This document shows, piece by piece, positions 15,975-24,806 of a stretch of DNA of 64,000 nt; the stretch's first letter is position 1, and the number at the start of each line of letters is the position of its first letter. The stretch covers positions 496,001 through 560,000 of the forward strand of contig CBDDAE010000002.1 of NCBI GenBank assembly GCA_965224795.1, read 5' to 3'. This DNA is from NVTR01 sp036480115. GTDB lineage: Bacteria; Pseudomonadota; Alphaproteobacteria; Rhodobacterales; Rhodobacteraceae. The notes under the pieces were generated by a model, which had not been told where the DNA came from, ran no database searches, and saw nothing but the letters and a program-made list of their open reading frames with translations. Made by a program: the position numbers and the translations under genes.

Positions 15975-16728
15975 ACGGCTTTTTTGCCGAATTCCTTGGC
16001 CACAACCGGCGCTGATTTTATGCACTGCACTTGGAATGGTTCAGGCCCAGCCATCGGTGGCTGCTTGCCGTCAGGCCCTTGCTATCGGGTTGGATATTTC
16101 GGGCTCGGTGGATGCGGCTGAATACCGGTTGCAACTGGACGGTTTGGCGGGGGCCCTGCTTGACCCGGATGTGGGGGCAGCATTTTTGGGGGTGCCGGAC
16201 GTTAATGTGCGCCTGTTCATCTTTGAATGGGGCGGGCTTGCAAGCCAAATTACTCTGGTACCCTGGATCGAGATCGTAAGTGAGCAAGACTTGCAGAACG
16301 TGGCTAAAGTGTTGCGGCTAAATCAACGGCAGGCGGTTAAACCGTCAACAGCACTTGGGCAGGCAATACTTTATGGGGCAAATGCATTGGCCAGCCAGAA
16401 AGATTGTTGGCGCCGCACGATTGATTTGTCGGGCGATGGCGAATCCAATTCTGGCCCTCAGCCCGACACTATTCTTGGGCACCCGAAATTAAAGGGGGTG
16501 ACCATCAACGCCATCGTAATTGGCGCAGACGCTCCTCCCTATTCGGATATCAGCCAAAGCGAAATTGCCCAACTCAGCAGTTACTTTCGCTCGCGGGTCA
16601 TTCTTGGTCCGAATGCATTTGTAGAAACAGCGATCGAATTTTCCGGCTTTCAGGACGCTATGGCTCGCAAGTTGCTAAAGGAATTGCAAACCCGAGCGGT
16701 GGGGGCGCTTGGGGCAGATCTTCCATGA
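15961..16728 (+). CDS. DUF1194 VWA-like secreted protein, copy 1
   Basis: The 255-residue protein has a signal peptide (residues 1 to about 29, ending MVQAQ) and a von Willebrand A-like domain. The metal-site motif DISGS is at residues 45-49 and the second acidic loop is DLSGDGESNSG. The family is DUF1194, common in alphaproteobacteria, with unknown function. It overlaps the SGNH hydrolase stop by 14 bases and the second DUF1194 start by 4 bases. Both copies end in the same MARKLLKEL-TRAVGAL tail, so they arose by tandem duplication. Adhesion, export or chaperone-like metal-dependent binding would be guesses. Confidence 0.9.
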   Translation: MNILRRLFCRIPWPQPALILCTALGMVQAQPSVAACRQALAIGLDISGSVDAAEYRLQLDGLAGALLDPDVGAAFLGVPDVNVRLFIFEWGGLASQITLVPWIEIVSEQDLQNVAKVLRLNQRQAVKPSTALGQAILYGANALASQKDCWRRTIDLSGDGESNSGPQPDTILGHPKLKGVTINAIVIGADAPPYSDISQSEIAQLSSYFRSRVILGPNAFVETAIEFSGFQDAMARKLLKELQTRAVGALGADLP

Positions 16729-17474
16729 GAAAGATGTGCGAAATCGCCGCCTTATGGCCGCGCATTGGGGTCGTTATATTTGCGTTAATGCCCGATGTTG
16801 GGCACGCAAGTTGTCGTCAGGCGCTGGCCTTGGGGTTGGATATTTCCGGCTCGGTGGATGCAGCAGAATACCGTTTACAAATGGATGGGTTGGCTAATGC
16901 ATTGCTGGATGCTGACGTGCAGGCTGCATTTCTGGCAATTCCAGGGGCTGAGGTGCGCTTGTTTATCTATGAATGGGGGGGCTTTGGCACCCAACGAGTC
17001 TTGGTTCAATGGACGGATATCACCGATGCGCAGGTATTGGCATCAATCGCAGATATTTTGCATTCCACCAAACGGTTACCCCATGACCCGGCAACGGCTA
17101 TCGGCAAGGCCATGCTATTTGGCGCGGAGGCGCTGGTGGATCAAGGCGATTGTTGGCGCATGACGCTGGATCTGTCGGGCGACGGCAAATCAAATATCGG
17201 TCCGCTTCCAGCCCAATCAAAACGACAGCCCCTGTTGGCAGACATTACCGTCAACGCCTTGGTGATTGGCGTTAACACGTTACCATTTTCGCAACGACCC
17301 AGCAACGAAAGCGTGGACCTTGTGCGCTATTTTGTGTCACAGGTCATACGCGGCCCAAACGCCTTTGTTGAAAGCGCAGAAGTGTTTGAGGACTTTCAAG
17401 CCGCCATGGCACGAAAGCTATTGAAAGAACTGGAAACCCGCGCCGTCGGCGCGCTGGAACTGCCCGATCAATAA
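16725..17474 (+). CDS. DUF1194 VWA-like secreted protein, copy 2
   Basis: The 249-residue paralogue of the preceding gene has a signal peptide (residues 1 to about 28, ending GHAS), the metal-site motif DISGS at residues 39-43, the acidic loop LDLSGDGKSN, and the same C-terminal tail. It starts with ATGA overlapping the previous stop, so translation is coupled. Similarity is highest at the N-terminal VWA segment (RQALALGLDISGSVDAAEYR) and the tail, and lower in the middle (LPAQSKRQPLLADITVN versus its partner), which suggests divergence of a ligand surface. The 3' end overlaps the convergent marR gene by 7 bases. Confidence 0.9.
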   Translation: MRKMCEIAALWPRIGVVIFALMPDVGHASCRQALALGLDISGSVDAAEYRLQMDGLANALLDADVQAAFLAIPGAEVRLFIYEWGGFGTQRVLVQWTDITDAQVLASIADILHSTKRLPHDPATAIGKAMLFGAEALVDQGDCWRMTLDLSGDGKSNIGPLPAQSKRQPLLADITVNALVIGVNTLPFSQRPSNESVDLVRYFVSQVIRGPNAFVESAEVFEDFQAAMARKLLKELETRAVGALELPDQ

Positions 17475-17965
17475 ATATAGCGGATCTGATCCGTCCAATA
17501 TCGTTCAACCCGTTGCAATGATGTATTGATGTGTTCGATACCATCACGGTCCAAAACTTTGCGACTTTGTAGGCCTTCGGCGTGACGGGCAAATAGTTTT
17601 TCAACAGTCAGACGCACATCGCGGCCTTTTTCCGTCAAACGCACCCGCACAGAACGGCGATCCACCTCGCATCTTTGGTGATGCATAAAGCCCATTTCCA
17701 CCAGCTTTTTAAGGTTATAACTGACGTTAGACCCCTGATAATAGCCGCGTGATTTCAATTCACCCGCCGTGACTTCATGTTCGCCAACATTGAACAACAA
17801 TAATGCCTGCACGGCATTGATTTCCAATGTTCCGACCCTTTCAAATTCATCCTTGATCACGTCCAGCAACAGCCTGTGCAACCGTTCAACCAATACAAGG
17901 GATTCAAGATACTGGGTCATGAAACTGGTTTCAGTCTTTGGCCCGATTTGGGATAGCATGCTCAT
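17468..17965 (-). CDS. ldtR: LdtR-type MarR-family transcriptional regulator
   Basis: The 165-residue winged-helix protein fits the MarR family and most closely the alphaproteobacterial LdtR group: dimer helices at both ends, the recognition part ELKSRGYYQGSNVSYNLKKLVEMGFM, and the wing CEVDRRSVRVRLTEKGRD. LdtR in relatives controls cell-wall L,D-transpeptidase genes. The start is placed at MSMLSQIGPK, preceded by GGAGAG; a longer reading from 18016 would run into its own operator. Two palindromes 51-83 bases upstream suggest autoregulation. Confidence 0.88.
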   Translation of the reverse strand: MSMLSQIGPKTETSFMTQYLESLVLVERLHRLLLDVIKDEFERVGTLEINAVQALLLFNVGEHEVTAGELKSRGYYQGSNVSYNLKKLVEMGFMHHQRCEVDRRSVRVRLTEKGRDVRLTVEKLFARHAEGLQSRKVLDRDGIEHINTSLQRVERYWTDQIRYIY

Positions 17966-18015
17966 AATTCTCTCCGCCTGTGTCCTTGGCGGACTTTGGC
18001 GTAGATTCCCAAACA

Positions 18016-18048
18016 TTCAGTTAAACTGAACAAATTCAGTTTACAGAA
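18016..18048. promoter_or_regulatory. Twin palindromic operator upstream of the MarR gene
   Basis: TTCAGTTAAACTGAA (18016-18030) is a perfect 15-base palindrome around a central A. TTCAGTTTACAGAA (18035-18048) is a second, imperfect copy about two helical turns away. MarR-family dimers bind such sites, and these lie between the marR start and the sdhE stop. Confidence 0.65.
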
Positions 18049-18052
18049 AAAT

Positions 18053-18310
18053 TTACCGGGTTTTGGTGTGCTTGATGATATGTTGCAGAAGGCTTGCAAA
18101 CTCGGCCGGACCTTTACCCTGCCCCGAAACCCATTGGTACAGGTCCTGGTCATTTTCATTCAACAGGCTGTCATAGCGCTGTAAGGAACCTTCATCCATC
18201 CCAGACAAATGCGCATCAGAATAGGGGCCCAGGATCAAATCCATTTCCTTGGTACCGCGTCGCCAACTGCGCATCGCCAGACGTTTCAGTCGTGCTTGGG
18301 CAGTTTCCAT
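18053..18310 (-). CDS. sdhE: Succinate dehydrogenase flavinylation factor SdhE
   Basis: SdhE helps attach FAD covalently to SdhA of succinate dehydrogenase. The 85-residue protein has the family motif RRGTKEMD (residues 17-24), followed by DLILGPY and the helical C-terminus (YDSLLNENDQDLYQWVSGQ). Length is typical. It starts 2 bases after the stop of the XRE gene, so the two are co-transcribed. Confidence 0.95.
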   Translation of the reverse strand: METAQARLKRLAMRSWRRGTKEMDLILGPYSDAHLSGMDEGSLQRYDSLLNENDQDLYQWVSGQGKGPAEFASLLQHIIKHTKTR

Positions 18311-18312
18311 GT

Positions 18313-18711
18313 TTACATTTTATCCTTCAGAGTGGCGCGTAGTCGTTTTTCTACCCGGCCCACCCTTTCGGCCATAGCCGTCGCCTGACTACGGATTTCA
18401 CGTAGCTCAGTGAACAGATCAACAATTTCGGCCGGTAGCTCAGTGGTCTCAGGTTCGCGCAGCCCAACACCTTCGCCAGTTAGTAGCCAGCGCATGGAGA
18501 CATTCAACACCCCGGAAAGCATTTGCAGTCTGTTAGCGCGGGGTTCGGAAAGGTCGTCTTCCCAAGCATGTACGGTTTTTTCCTTAACTCCGATATGGCT
18601 TGCCAGTTGCTTTTGGGAAAAGCCAAAGGCCTCACGCGCGCCAGCCAGCCGATCACCAAAGGTGGCCGCATCTTCTGAATACCAGCCTGTTGTTGTGTCT
18701 GATTCCTCCAA
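18313..18711 (-). CDS. XRE-family helix-turn-helix regulator
   Basis: The 132-residue protein has a Cro/CI-type HTH at about residues 17-75 (FGDRLAGAREAFGFSQKQLA; SHIGVKEKTVHAWEDDLSEP; LNVSMRWLLTGEG) and a C-terminal coiled-coil-like helix (IVDLFTELREIRSQATAMAERVGRVEKRLRA split over residues 95-127). No ATG fits; the frame opens from TTG at 18711, which is the likely start. It is divergent from aspC across 82 bases and 2 bases ahead of sdhE. Targets are unknown. Confidence 0.85.
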   Translation of the reverse strand: MEESDTTTGWYSEDAATFGDRLAGAREAFGFSQKQLASHIGVKEKTVHAWEDDLSEPRANRLQMLSGVLNVSMRWLLTGEGVGLREPETTELPAEIVDLFTELREIRSQATAMAERVGRVEKRLRATLKDKM

Positions 18712-18793
18712 AGGGGAGTCCTTTCCTGCTTGAACGTCATTTCAGCGCATCCTAAGACCACTGCGCCTGACATTCAAACCAAGGAGCGCCGAT

Positions 18794-19996
18794 ATGGCCT
18801 TTCTTTCCGACACTTTATCCCGTGTGAAACCGTCGCCAACCATCGCAGTTTCCAACATGGCGCGTGAGCTTAAGGCGGCTGGTAAAGACGTGATCGGGTT
18901 GGGGGCGGGTGAACCAGATTTTGACACGCCCGACAATATCAAAGCGGCGGCCAAAGCCGCTATCGATACCGGGCATACAAAATACACAGCAGTAGACGGG
19001 ATACCTGAACTAAAGCTGGCGATCGTTGACAAGTTTAAGCGCGACAATGGGCTGGAGTATTCGGCAGCGCAAATCAGTGTCGCAACGGGTGGAAAGCAAA
19101 TACTTTTCAACGCTTTGCTGGCCACAATTAACGCTGGAGATGAAGTTATCATTCCAGCCCCGTACTGGGTCAGCTACCCGGATATGGTGCTGCTGGCCGG
19201 CGGCACACCGGTGCCCGTGGTGGCGGGGATTGAAAGCGAATTTAAAATCACCCCGGATCAGCTGGAAGCGGCGATCACACCAAATACCAAATGGCTGATA
19301 TTCAATTCTCCTTCTAACCCTACAGGGGCTGGCTATAGCTGGGATGAACTGAAAGGGCTGACGGATGTTTTGATGCGTCACCCCCATGTCTGGGTGATGT
19401 CGGACGATATGTATGAGCATCTGGTGTTTGACGATTTCAAATTTTGCTCACCTGCCGAGGTGGAACCCGGGCTGTATGAACGCACACTTACCTGCAACGG
19501 CGTCAGCAAGGCTTACGCTATGACCGGCTGGCGCATTGGCTATGCCGGTGGGCCAGAGCACCTGATCGCTGCCATGCGAAAGGTGCAGTCGCAATCCACA
19601 TCCAACCCCTGTTCGGTATCCCAGTGGGCCGCAGTTGAGGCCCTGAACGGAACGCAGGACTTTCTGGAAAGCAATAAACAGCTGTTTCAGAACCGCCGGG
19701 ACCTGGTGGTTTCGATGCTTAATCAGGCGAAAGGCATCAATTGCCCCCGCCCGGAGGGGGCGTTTTATGTTTACCCGTCGATTAAAGGCTGCATCGGAAA
19801 AACCACTGAGGCAGGCACGTTGATTACCAATGACGAAGAGTTTGCTACTGCCCTGCTGGAAGAAACCGGCGTCGCCGTGGTGTTTGGTGCCGCCTTCGGG
19901 GTTTCACCAAACTTCCGGGTCAGCTACGCTACGTCTGAGGACGCATTGGAAGAAGCCTGCAATCGAATACAGGCGTTTTGCGCCGGGCTAAGATAG
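18794..19996 (+). CDS. aspC: PLP-dependent aspartate aminotransferase
   Basis: This class I aminotransferase (400 residues) transfers the amino group between aspartate and 2-oxoglutarate; relatives also act on prephenate or aromatic amino acids. The PLP lysine is Lys239 in NGVSKAYAMTGWRIGY. Other marks are GLGAGEPDFDTP, NSPSNPTG and the C-terminal Arg in NFRVSYA. An AAGGAG ribosome site precedes the start. It is divergent from the XRE gene and is followed 8 bases later by a small conserved unknown. Confidence 0.93.
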   Translation: MAFLSDTLSRVKPSPTIAVSNMARELKAAGKDVIGLGAGEPDFDTPDNIKAAAKAAIDTGHTKYTAVDGIPELKLAIVDKFKRDNGLEYSAAQISVATGGKQILFNALLATINAGDEVIIPAPYWVSYPDMVLLAGGTPVPVVAGIESEFKITPDQLEAAITPNTKWLIFNSPSNPTGAGYSWDELKGLTDVLMRHPHVWVMSDDMYEHLVFDDFKFCSPAEVEPGLYERTLTCNGVSKAYAMTGWRIGYAGGPEHLIAAMRKVQSQSTSNPCSVSQWAAVEALNGTQDFLESNKQLFQNRRDLVVSMLNQAKGINCPRPEGAFYVYPSIKGCIGKTTEAGTLITNDEEFATALLEETGVAVVFGAAFGVSPNFRVSYATSEDALEEACNRIQAFCAGLR

Positions 19997-20004
19997 GGGA
20001 CCCC

Positions 20005-20406
20005 ATGACCACTGAGCTGCCAGATTATTATTTTCGCATCAAAGAAAACGGGGCGTTTGTGTTTCGTGTGGACACAGATAACCGCCAGCGGCGCATTGAA
20101 ATGGACCAGATTGCGGTGTTGAACATCAAGAATGGCGATATCAAAGCCCAGGGTGACAGAGAACTGTCGCAAACTGATATGGTCGCCATTGAAGAATGGA
20201 TCGCAGCCCGAAAATCGGTGATCGCAGCGCGCAGTCAGGATGCCATAGCCGGTACGGTCGAACATATAAATCTGACAACCCACTGGATCAATTCCAAGGC
20301 CAGTGACACGGAACTAGAAGCGATCACGGATGAACTGCTTATGGCAATGCATGATCTGCGCACAGTGTTGGTGCGTAAAAAGGCTGGACGGTTGGATAAG
20401 GCATAA
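20005..20406 (+). CDS. Small conserved hypothetical protein after aspC
   Basis: This 133-residue soluble protein has no family I can name. The first half looks beta-rich (YYFRIKENGAFVFRVDTDN; MDQIAVLNIKNGDIKAQGD), the second half is helical and charged (VAIEEWIAARKSVIAARS; ELEAITDELLMAMHDLRTVL). There is no signal peptide or membrane segment. The start at MTTELPDYY follows AGGGGA and is preferred over an upstream in-frame Met overlapping aspC. Its closeness to aspC suggests one transcript. Confidence 0.8.
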   Translation: MTTELPDYYFRIKENGAFVFRVDTDNRQRRIEMDQIAVLNIKNGDIKAQGDRELSQTDMVAIEEWIAARKSVIAARSQDAIAGTVEHINLTTHWINSKASDTELEAITDELLMAMHDLRTVLVRKKAGRLDKA

Positions 20407-20434
20407 GACAGCCTAAACCAGCTGTAATTTCAAC

Positions 20435-20468
20435 CATTCTTCTTGCCTAAATACTCTCGCCGAAGGCA
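20435..20468 (-). repeat. GCCTCCGGCGGAGATATTT-type element, copy 1
   Basis: On the minus strand this reads GCCTTCGGCGAGAGTATTTA followed by GGCAAGAAGAATG. It is a diverged copy of the element at 62898-62935 and lies just downstream of the MATE gene in that gene's direction, where it may act as a 3' processing or termination signal. Confidence 0.6.
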
Positions 20469-20504
20469 AGGCGACGCGCGCTAGCGTGGCGCAACTTTTT
20501 GCAC

Positions 20505-21854
20505 TCAGGCAAGGCGTCCGGAACCACGCCAGAACCGGATCGACATGGTGATCCAGGCCAGGCTAAGCCCCACGACCAACCCCATCCAGATACCCGCGCC
20601 GCCATAGCCCAGGGTAAATCCCAGAAAATAACTAAGCGGAATGCCAACCGCCCAGTAGCTAAGGGCGGCAAATACCATTGGCACTTTGGTATCTTGCACC
20701 CCGCGCAGCAATCCAAGCGCGACCACCTGCCCGGCGTCAGCCACCTGAAACAGTGCTGCAACCGCCAACAGACCAACCCCCGCCGCCATTACAGCAGGGC
20801 GCGCCGGGTCTGACGGATCAAGAAACAGACTGAACAGGAATTCGGGCACCGATAGAAACAACAGAACCGCCAGAATTGCCAAGCCCATTGATATCAAAAC
20901 CACCACCAATGCGCCATGGCGCAGCGCGCGCTGATCGCCCCGACCAAAGGCCTGCCCAGACCGGATAGTGGCCACATTTGACAGCCCAACATGAATCATA
21001 AATATCAGCCCGATCAGTTGAATAGCGATACCGTGGGCAGCCAGACTTATGGTGCCCACCCAGCCCATCATGACAGAGGTGGCTGTGAACAATCCGGATT
21101 CAGCCAGGCTTGTCAGGCCAATTGGCCAGCCCAGGGAAAAGTTGCTGCCAAAGGCTTCCCAGTCGGGCCGCCACCAGTTTTTGAACAGCGCATGTTCCGG
21201 GGTTCGGTAAATAGCGTATAGAGCCAAGGTAAATAGCGTAGCAGTCTGCAAAGTGACGGACGCAATAGCTGCGCCTTTAACCCCAAGTTCTGGTGCGCCC
21301 CAGTTGCCGAATATCAAAGCATAATTCAGCAAACCATTCAAAACAGCCGCAATAACCGTTACCCAGAATATGATAGATGTACGTTCTAATGCCGCAAAAT
21401 AGGACTTCAGAACAATAACCTGCAAAGTGGGAAACAAACCCCAACCGGCAATATACAGATAATCCCCCGCCAATCGCGCAATTTCAGGGCGCTGGCCGAT
21501 CAATATTAACAGTGGTTCAGCAAACAGAAACACCGGAATCGCCACTACACAAAACAACGCCGACAACCACATTGACATGCGGGTTACCCGGCGCACCTGT
21601 CGGCCTTCCCCGGACGCAACGGCGGACGCCACCACAGGCAAAACAGCAAAGCCAAATCCAGCACCTACTATGAAGAAAATAAAGAAGAAACCACCACCCA
21701 GAACCACGCCTGCCAGGGCTTCCACATTGTACCACCCCAACATCAGCGTATCAGTGATATGAATGGCAAACTGGGCCAAATGGCTGCCAATCAATGGCAG
21801 GCCCAGGGAAAGCACGGCTACTGCGTGTTGTTTGCTTGTCAATTCTGTCGGCAT
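20505..21854 (-). CDS. MATE-family efflux transporter
   Basis: The 449-residue membrane protein has about twelve hydrophobic segments in two pseudo-symmetric halves, as in NorM-type MATE exporters that expel cationic drugs or metabolites with Na+ or H+. Typical parts are LGLPLIGSHLAQFAIHITDTLM at the start (helix 1), NWGAPELGVKGAAIASVTLQ after helix 5, and LGLLRGVQDTKVPMVFAALSY in the second half. Length is normal. It is monocistronic. Confidence 0.93.
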   Translation of the reverse strand: MPTELTSKQHAVAVLSLGLPLIGSHLAQFAIHITDTLMLGWYNVEALAGVVLGGGFFFIFFIVGAGFGFAVLPVVASAVASGEGRQVRRVTRMSMWLSALFCVVAIPVFLFAEPLLILIGQRPEIARLAGDYLYIAGWGLFPTLQVIVLKSYFAALERTSIIFWVTVIAAVLNGLLNYALIFGNWGAPELGVKGAAIASVTLQTATLFTLALYAIYRTPEHALFKNWWRPDWEAFGSNFSLGWPIGLTSLAESGLFTATSVMMGWVGTISLAAHGIAIQLIGLIFMIHVGLSNVATIRSGQAFGRGDQRALRHGALVVVLISMGLAILAVLLFLSVPEFLFSLFLDPSDPARPAVMAAGVGLLAVAALFQVADAGQVVALGLLRGVQDTKVPMVFAALSYWAVGIPLSYFLGFTLGYGGAGIWMGLVVGLSLAWITMSIRFWRGSGRLA

Positions 21855-22083
21855 GGTTTTGGCTTATGCATATTTTTCGACCGCCACAAGAGCGCCGTGC
21901 GGATTTAATTTCCCTCAGATAAGTGGCTAAGTTGATTGCCTGAACATATGAATTTATCCGCCTGCTTGGCACCAAGAATGCAAGCAATTAGTTGCCCAAG
22001 GGAGATTGACACAAAATTTCCCATAGAACACAGACGCACAACCACGCATACTTGGCAGGTAAATAATCCTGGAGGGGTAAATC

Positions 22084-22860
22084 ATGAGTCTTTTAAGTAC
22101 ATTGGCCAAAGTGGCCGTGGGCGTAGCCGTTGCCAAAGGTGTTAGTGGCATGTCCGCGGGCAAAGCCGGCGCGGGTGGCGCGGGTGGTGGTGCCGGAACC
22201 GGCAGCGTTTTTGGCGGTAAATTGTCACCTGGCAATCGTCCAGCTTCAGGGGGAGCCGGCGGCGCACTTGGTGATCTGTTAAAGGGCGGAGGTCTGGAAG
22301 ACCTGCTAAAAGGTGGCGGACTGGGCAGTGTATTGTCCGGGCGATCTGGCTCTGGCGGCGGTCTTGGTGGTTTGCTTGAAGGCCTGTCCAATGCGTCACG
22401 TCCAAGTGGTGGCGCCGTTGCGCGCCCCCAAGGCGGCAGCATGGGGGATTTGTTAAACCAATCGCTGGATCATTTTGGGGAACCCGACACGCCACCGACC
22501 ATGGATCAGGAAGCAAGCGCCAAAGTCTTGCTTTGGGCCATGCTACAGGCAGCCAAAAGCGATGGCCGGATTGACCCCGAGGAAAAGAAAAACCTGCTGG
22601 GTCAGATTGGCGATATTTCCAAAGACGAAATGGCCTTTGTTGATGACGTATTGGCACGCCCTGTAGATGTGCAGGCACTGGCCCGGGAAGTTCCGGACCA
22701 TATGGCTGCACAGGTCTACTCCATGTCTTTGCTGGCCATCGATTTGGACAGCAAAAAGGAAGCCAGCTATCTGCACGAACTGGCACAGGCCTTAAAAATT
22801 GACCCCCAGGATGCCAACGCCATCCATAACCAAATGGGAGAGCCGCAGCTGTACAGCTAG
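22084..22860 (+). CDS. DUF533 TerB-like protein
   Basis: This 258-residue protein has an N-terminal hydrophobic stretch (LSTLAKVAVGVAVAKGVSG), a Gly-rich low-complexity linker (residues 20-125) and a C-terminal helical TerB-like DUF533 domain from about residue 145 (AKVLLWAMLQAAKSDGRIDP; EVPDHMAAQVYSMSLLAID). The DGRIDPEEK acidic motif is typical of the TerB fold. The family is often called tellurite-resistance TerB, but function is unproven. A GGAGGGG ribosome site supports the start. Its stop codon interlocks with that of convergent ppk2 in CTAG. Confidence 0.9.
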   Translation: MSLLSTLAKVAVGVAVAKGVSGMSAGKAGAGGAGGGAGTGSVFGGKLSPGNRPASGGAGGALGDLLKGGGLEDLLKGGGLGSVLSGRSGSGGGLGGLLEGLSNASRPSGGAVARPQGGSMGDLLNQSLDHFGEPDTPPTMDQEASAKVLLWAMLQAAKSDGRIDPEEKKNLLGQIGDISKDEMAFVDDVLARPVDVQALAREVPDHMAAQVYSMSLLAIDLDSKKEASYLHELAQALKIDPQDANAIHNQMGEPQLYS

Positions 22861-23756
22861 GCTTTTTCTACCGGCGACGCGCCCAGCAAATGGTCTGCAT
22901 CATGCACGACCTGTTGGGCGCGCCCCACTATCAGCGGATCGGCGGGCTGTACCACCGCCAAATCTTTGCCGGGATAGTCAACACTGTTCAGGAAATGACG
23001 CATGCAATTCAGCCGCGCACGTTTCTTGTCGTTTGATTTGATGATCGTCCAGGGCGCATCAGCCGTATCAGTGTAAAAGAACATCGCTTCCTTGGCCTCG
23101 GTATAGTCCTTCCATTTTCCCAATGATGCTTTGTCAATCGGGCTTAGCTTCCAGCGCTTTAGTGGATCAGTTTCACGCGATTCAAAGCGCGATTTTTGCA
23201 TGTCTTGGCTTACGGAAAACCAATACTTGTACAGCCGTATGCCCGAACGTACCAACATCCGTTCCAAATCCGGTGTCTGGCGCATAAATTCCAGATACTC
23301 GCTGGGCGTGCAAAATCCCATGACCCGTTCCACACCAGCGCGATTGTACCAACTGCGGTCATAGAAAACCATTTCGCCGTCTGTGGGCAGATGTTCAATA
23401 TAGCGTTGGAAAAACCACTGGCCCCGTTCGCGGTCCGTTGGTTTGTTCAGCGCCACAACCCGAGCGTTTCGCGGGTTCAGATGTTCGGTATACCGCTTGA
23501 TCGTACCGCCTTTACCTGCGGCATCGCGACCTTCAAACAGCAGCACAAATTTCTGTCCGGTATCCTGTGCCCAGTGCTGAACTTTCAGCAACTCGGCCTG
23601 AAGCAGGGCTTTCTGCGCCTCGTATTCTTTCTTTTTCAGCTTTTCGGCATAGGGGTATTTACCCGCTTCAAACGCCGCGCGGATTGCATCGGGGGTTACA
23701 TTGGGAAAATTTTCGGGCTTTTTGGCCTGTCTGTTAATGGTTTTGGGAATTGTCAC
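22857..23756 (-). CDS. ppk2: Polyphosphate kinase 2
   Basis: PPK2 transfers phosphate between polyphosphate and nucleoside di- or monophosphates. The 299-residue protein has Walker A GRDAAGKG (residues 76-82), the lid region NKPTDRERGQWFFQRY and the Walker B-like MVFYDRSWYNRAGVERVMGF, which mark a one-domain class I PPK2 (ADP or GDP phosphorylating). It is monocistronic and convergent with the DUF533 gene. A PPK1/PPX pair is encoded 13 kb away, so the cell has both polyphosphate systems. Confidence 0.96.
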   Translation of the reverse strand: MTIPKTINRQAKKPENFPNVTPDAIRAAFEAGKYPYAEKLKKKEYEAQKALLQAELLKVQHWAQDTGQKFVLLFEGRDAAGKGGTIKRYTEHLNPRNARVVALNKPTDRERGQWFFQRYIEHLPTDGEMVFYDRSWYNRAGVERVMGFCTPSEYLEFMRQTPDLERMLVRSGIRLYKYWFSVSQDMQKSRFESRETDPLKRWKLSPIDKASLGKWKDYTEAKEAMFFYTDTADAPWTIIKSNDKKRARLNCMRHFLNSVDYPGKDLAVVQPADPLIVGRAQQVVHDADHLLGASPVEKA

Positions 23757-23849
23757 GTCGCGCTCCTTTTCAACACTATGTGTTGACTAGCCGCGCGCAC
23801 TGGTTCTGTCTTTGATCCGTGTCAATGTTTCTAACATCCTTAACAGTCC

Positions 23850-24806
23850 CTAGCCCGTGGCCGCTTTGAACTTTTCCATCAGGTAAGGACCGGACAGTAC
23901 AGGATCGTACTTTGCCGCTTGCCCAAGACAAGTTGCAAGGCAGCCAATCTGCGCGCCCCAATTCGGTTGATGAAAAAACGCCAGCGACTGGCGGCGTTTA
24001 CCAGCGGCTTTGGGTGGCACCACCACCCGGTGCAGCGTTGAACGCCAGCGATCATTGGTCCAGCGTTGCATCAGATCGCCGATATTGATGACAAACGCCC
24101 CGGGAATAGGCGGCACTGGTTGCCAGGAACCATCCGCCATTTGCACCTCTAACCCTTCGCTGCCAGGTTCCGGCAACAGGATCGTCAGACTACCATAGTC
24201 GGTATGGGCCCCTGCCCGTTGTTGGCCCTTTTCGGGCGGGTTGTCCTGCGCCGGATAATTCAGCGCCCGTAGCGCCGACACCGGTGCATCGATAAAGCTG
24301 TCAAAAAACCTCTGATCCAGCTTCAAAGCTACCGCAAAGACTTGCATGATCCGAGCGGCCAATTGCTCCATTTCGGCGTAATAGACCTGCCAGGCGGCTT
24401 GGAACCCATCATCGTCGGGCCATGGCGTGGGTAAATAACAAAACGCCAGCGCGTCTTTATCCACCATGTCCGGCGGCGTTTGCGCCGGGCCGCCGTTAAA
24501 GCTTTCCTTCAAATCTGGCGGCGTGTCTTCGCCACGGCTTTTGGCCAATGCCTCGGTTCCCGGTCCAAGATACCCATAGGGCGCGCCATTTGCTGCGACC
24601 CGGTGCTTTTCCGCCGCCGATTGTTCAAAAAACCCGCGCGCGGCGTTCCAGACCCCCTCAATCGTGGCGGCGGCGATGCCATGATTTTTCACCGCTAAAA
24701 ATCCAGTCTCGCGGCAAATCAGGTCAACATCCGCACCGATTTTCTGACGACCGGCAGCATCGGCACCTGTAAAGCCCGCCAAATCCAAAACTGGAAAATC
24801 GTTCAT
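23850..24806 (-). CDS. Isopenicillin-N-synthase-like 2OG-Fe(II) oxygenase
   Basis: The 318-residue protein has the two-part layout of this oxygenase family: an N-terminal DIOX_N domain (DFPVLDLAGFTG; RETGFLAVKNHGI) and a jelly-roll catalytic domain. Iron ligands are His201 and Asp203 in HTDYGS and His259 in LHRVV; Arg272-Gln-Ser274 is the co-substrate carboxylate site. Members oxidise small molecules; the substrate here is unknown. The start overlaps the stop of the upstream CMD-family gene by ATGA, so the two enzymes are probably made together. Confidence 0.93.
   Translation of the reverse strand: MNDFPVLDLAGFTGADAAGRQKIGADVDLICRETGFLAVKNHGIAAATIEGVWNAARGFFEQSAAEKHRVAANGAPYGYLGPGTEALAKSRGEDTPPDLKESFNGGPAQTPPDMVDKDALAFCYLPTPWPDDDGFQAAWQVYYAEMEQLAARIMQVFAVALKLDQRFFDSFIDAPVSALRALNYPAQDNPPEKGQQRAGAHTDYGSLTILLPEPGSEGLEVQMADGSWQPVPPIPGAFVINIGDLMQRWTNDRWRSTLHRVVVPPKAAGKRRQSLAFFHQPNWGAQIGCLATCLGQAAKYDPVLSGPYLMEKFKAATG

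Noticed and set aside
21995..22040. TTGACA-like -35 box before the DUF533 gene
   Set aside because: No convincing -10 box follows at 16-18 bases, so it was not listed.
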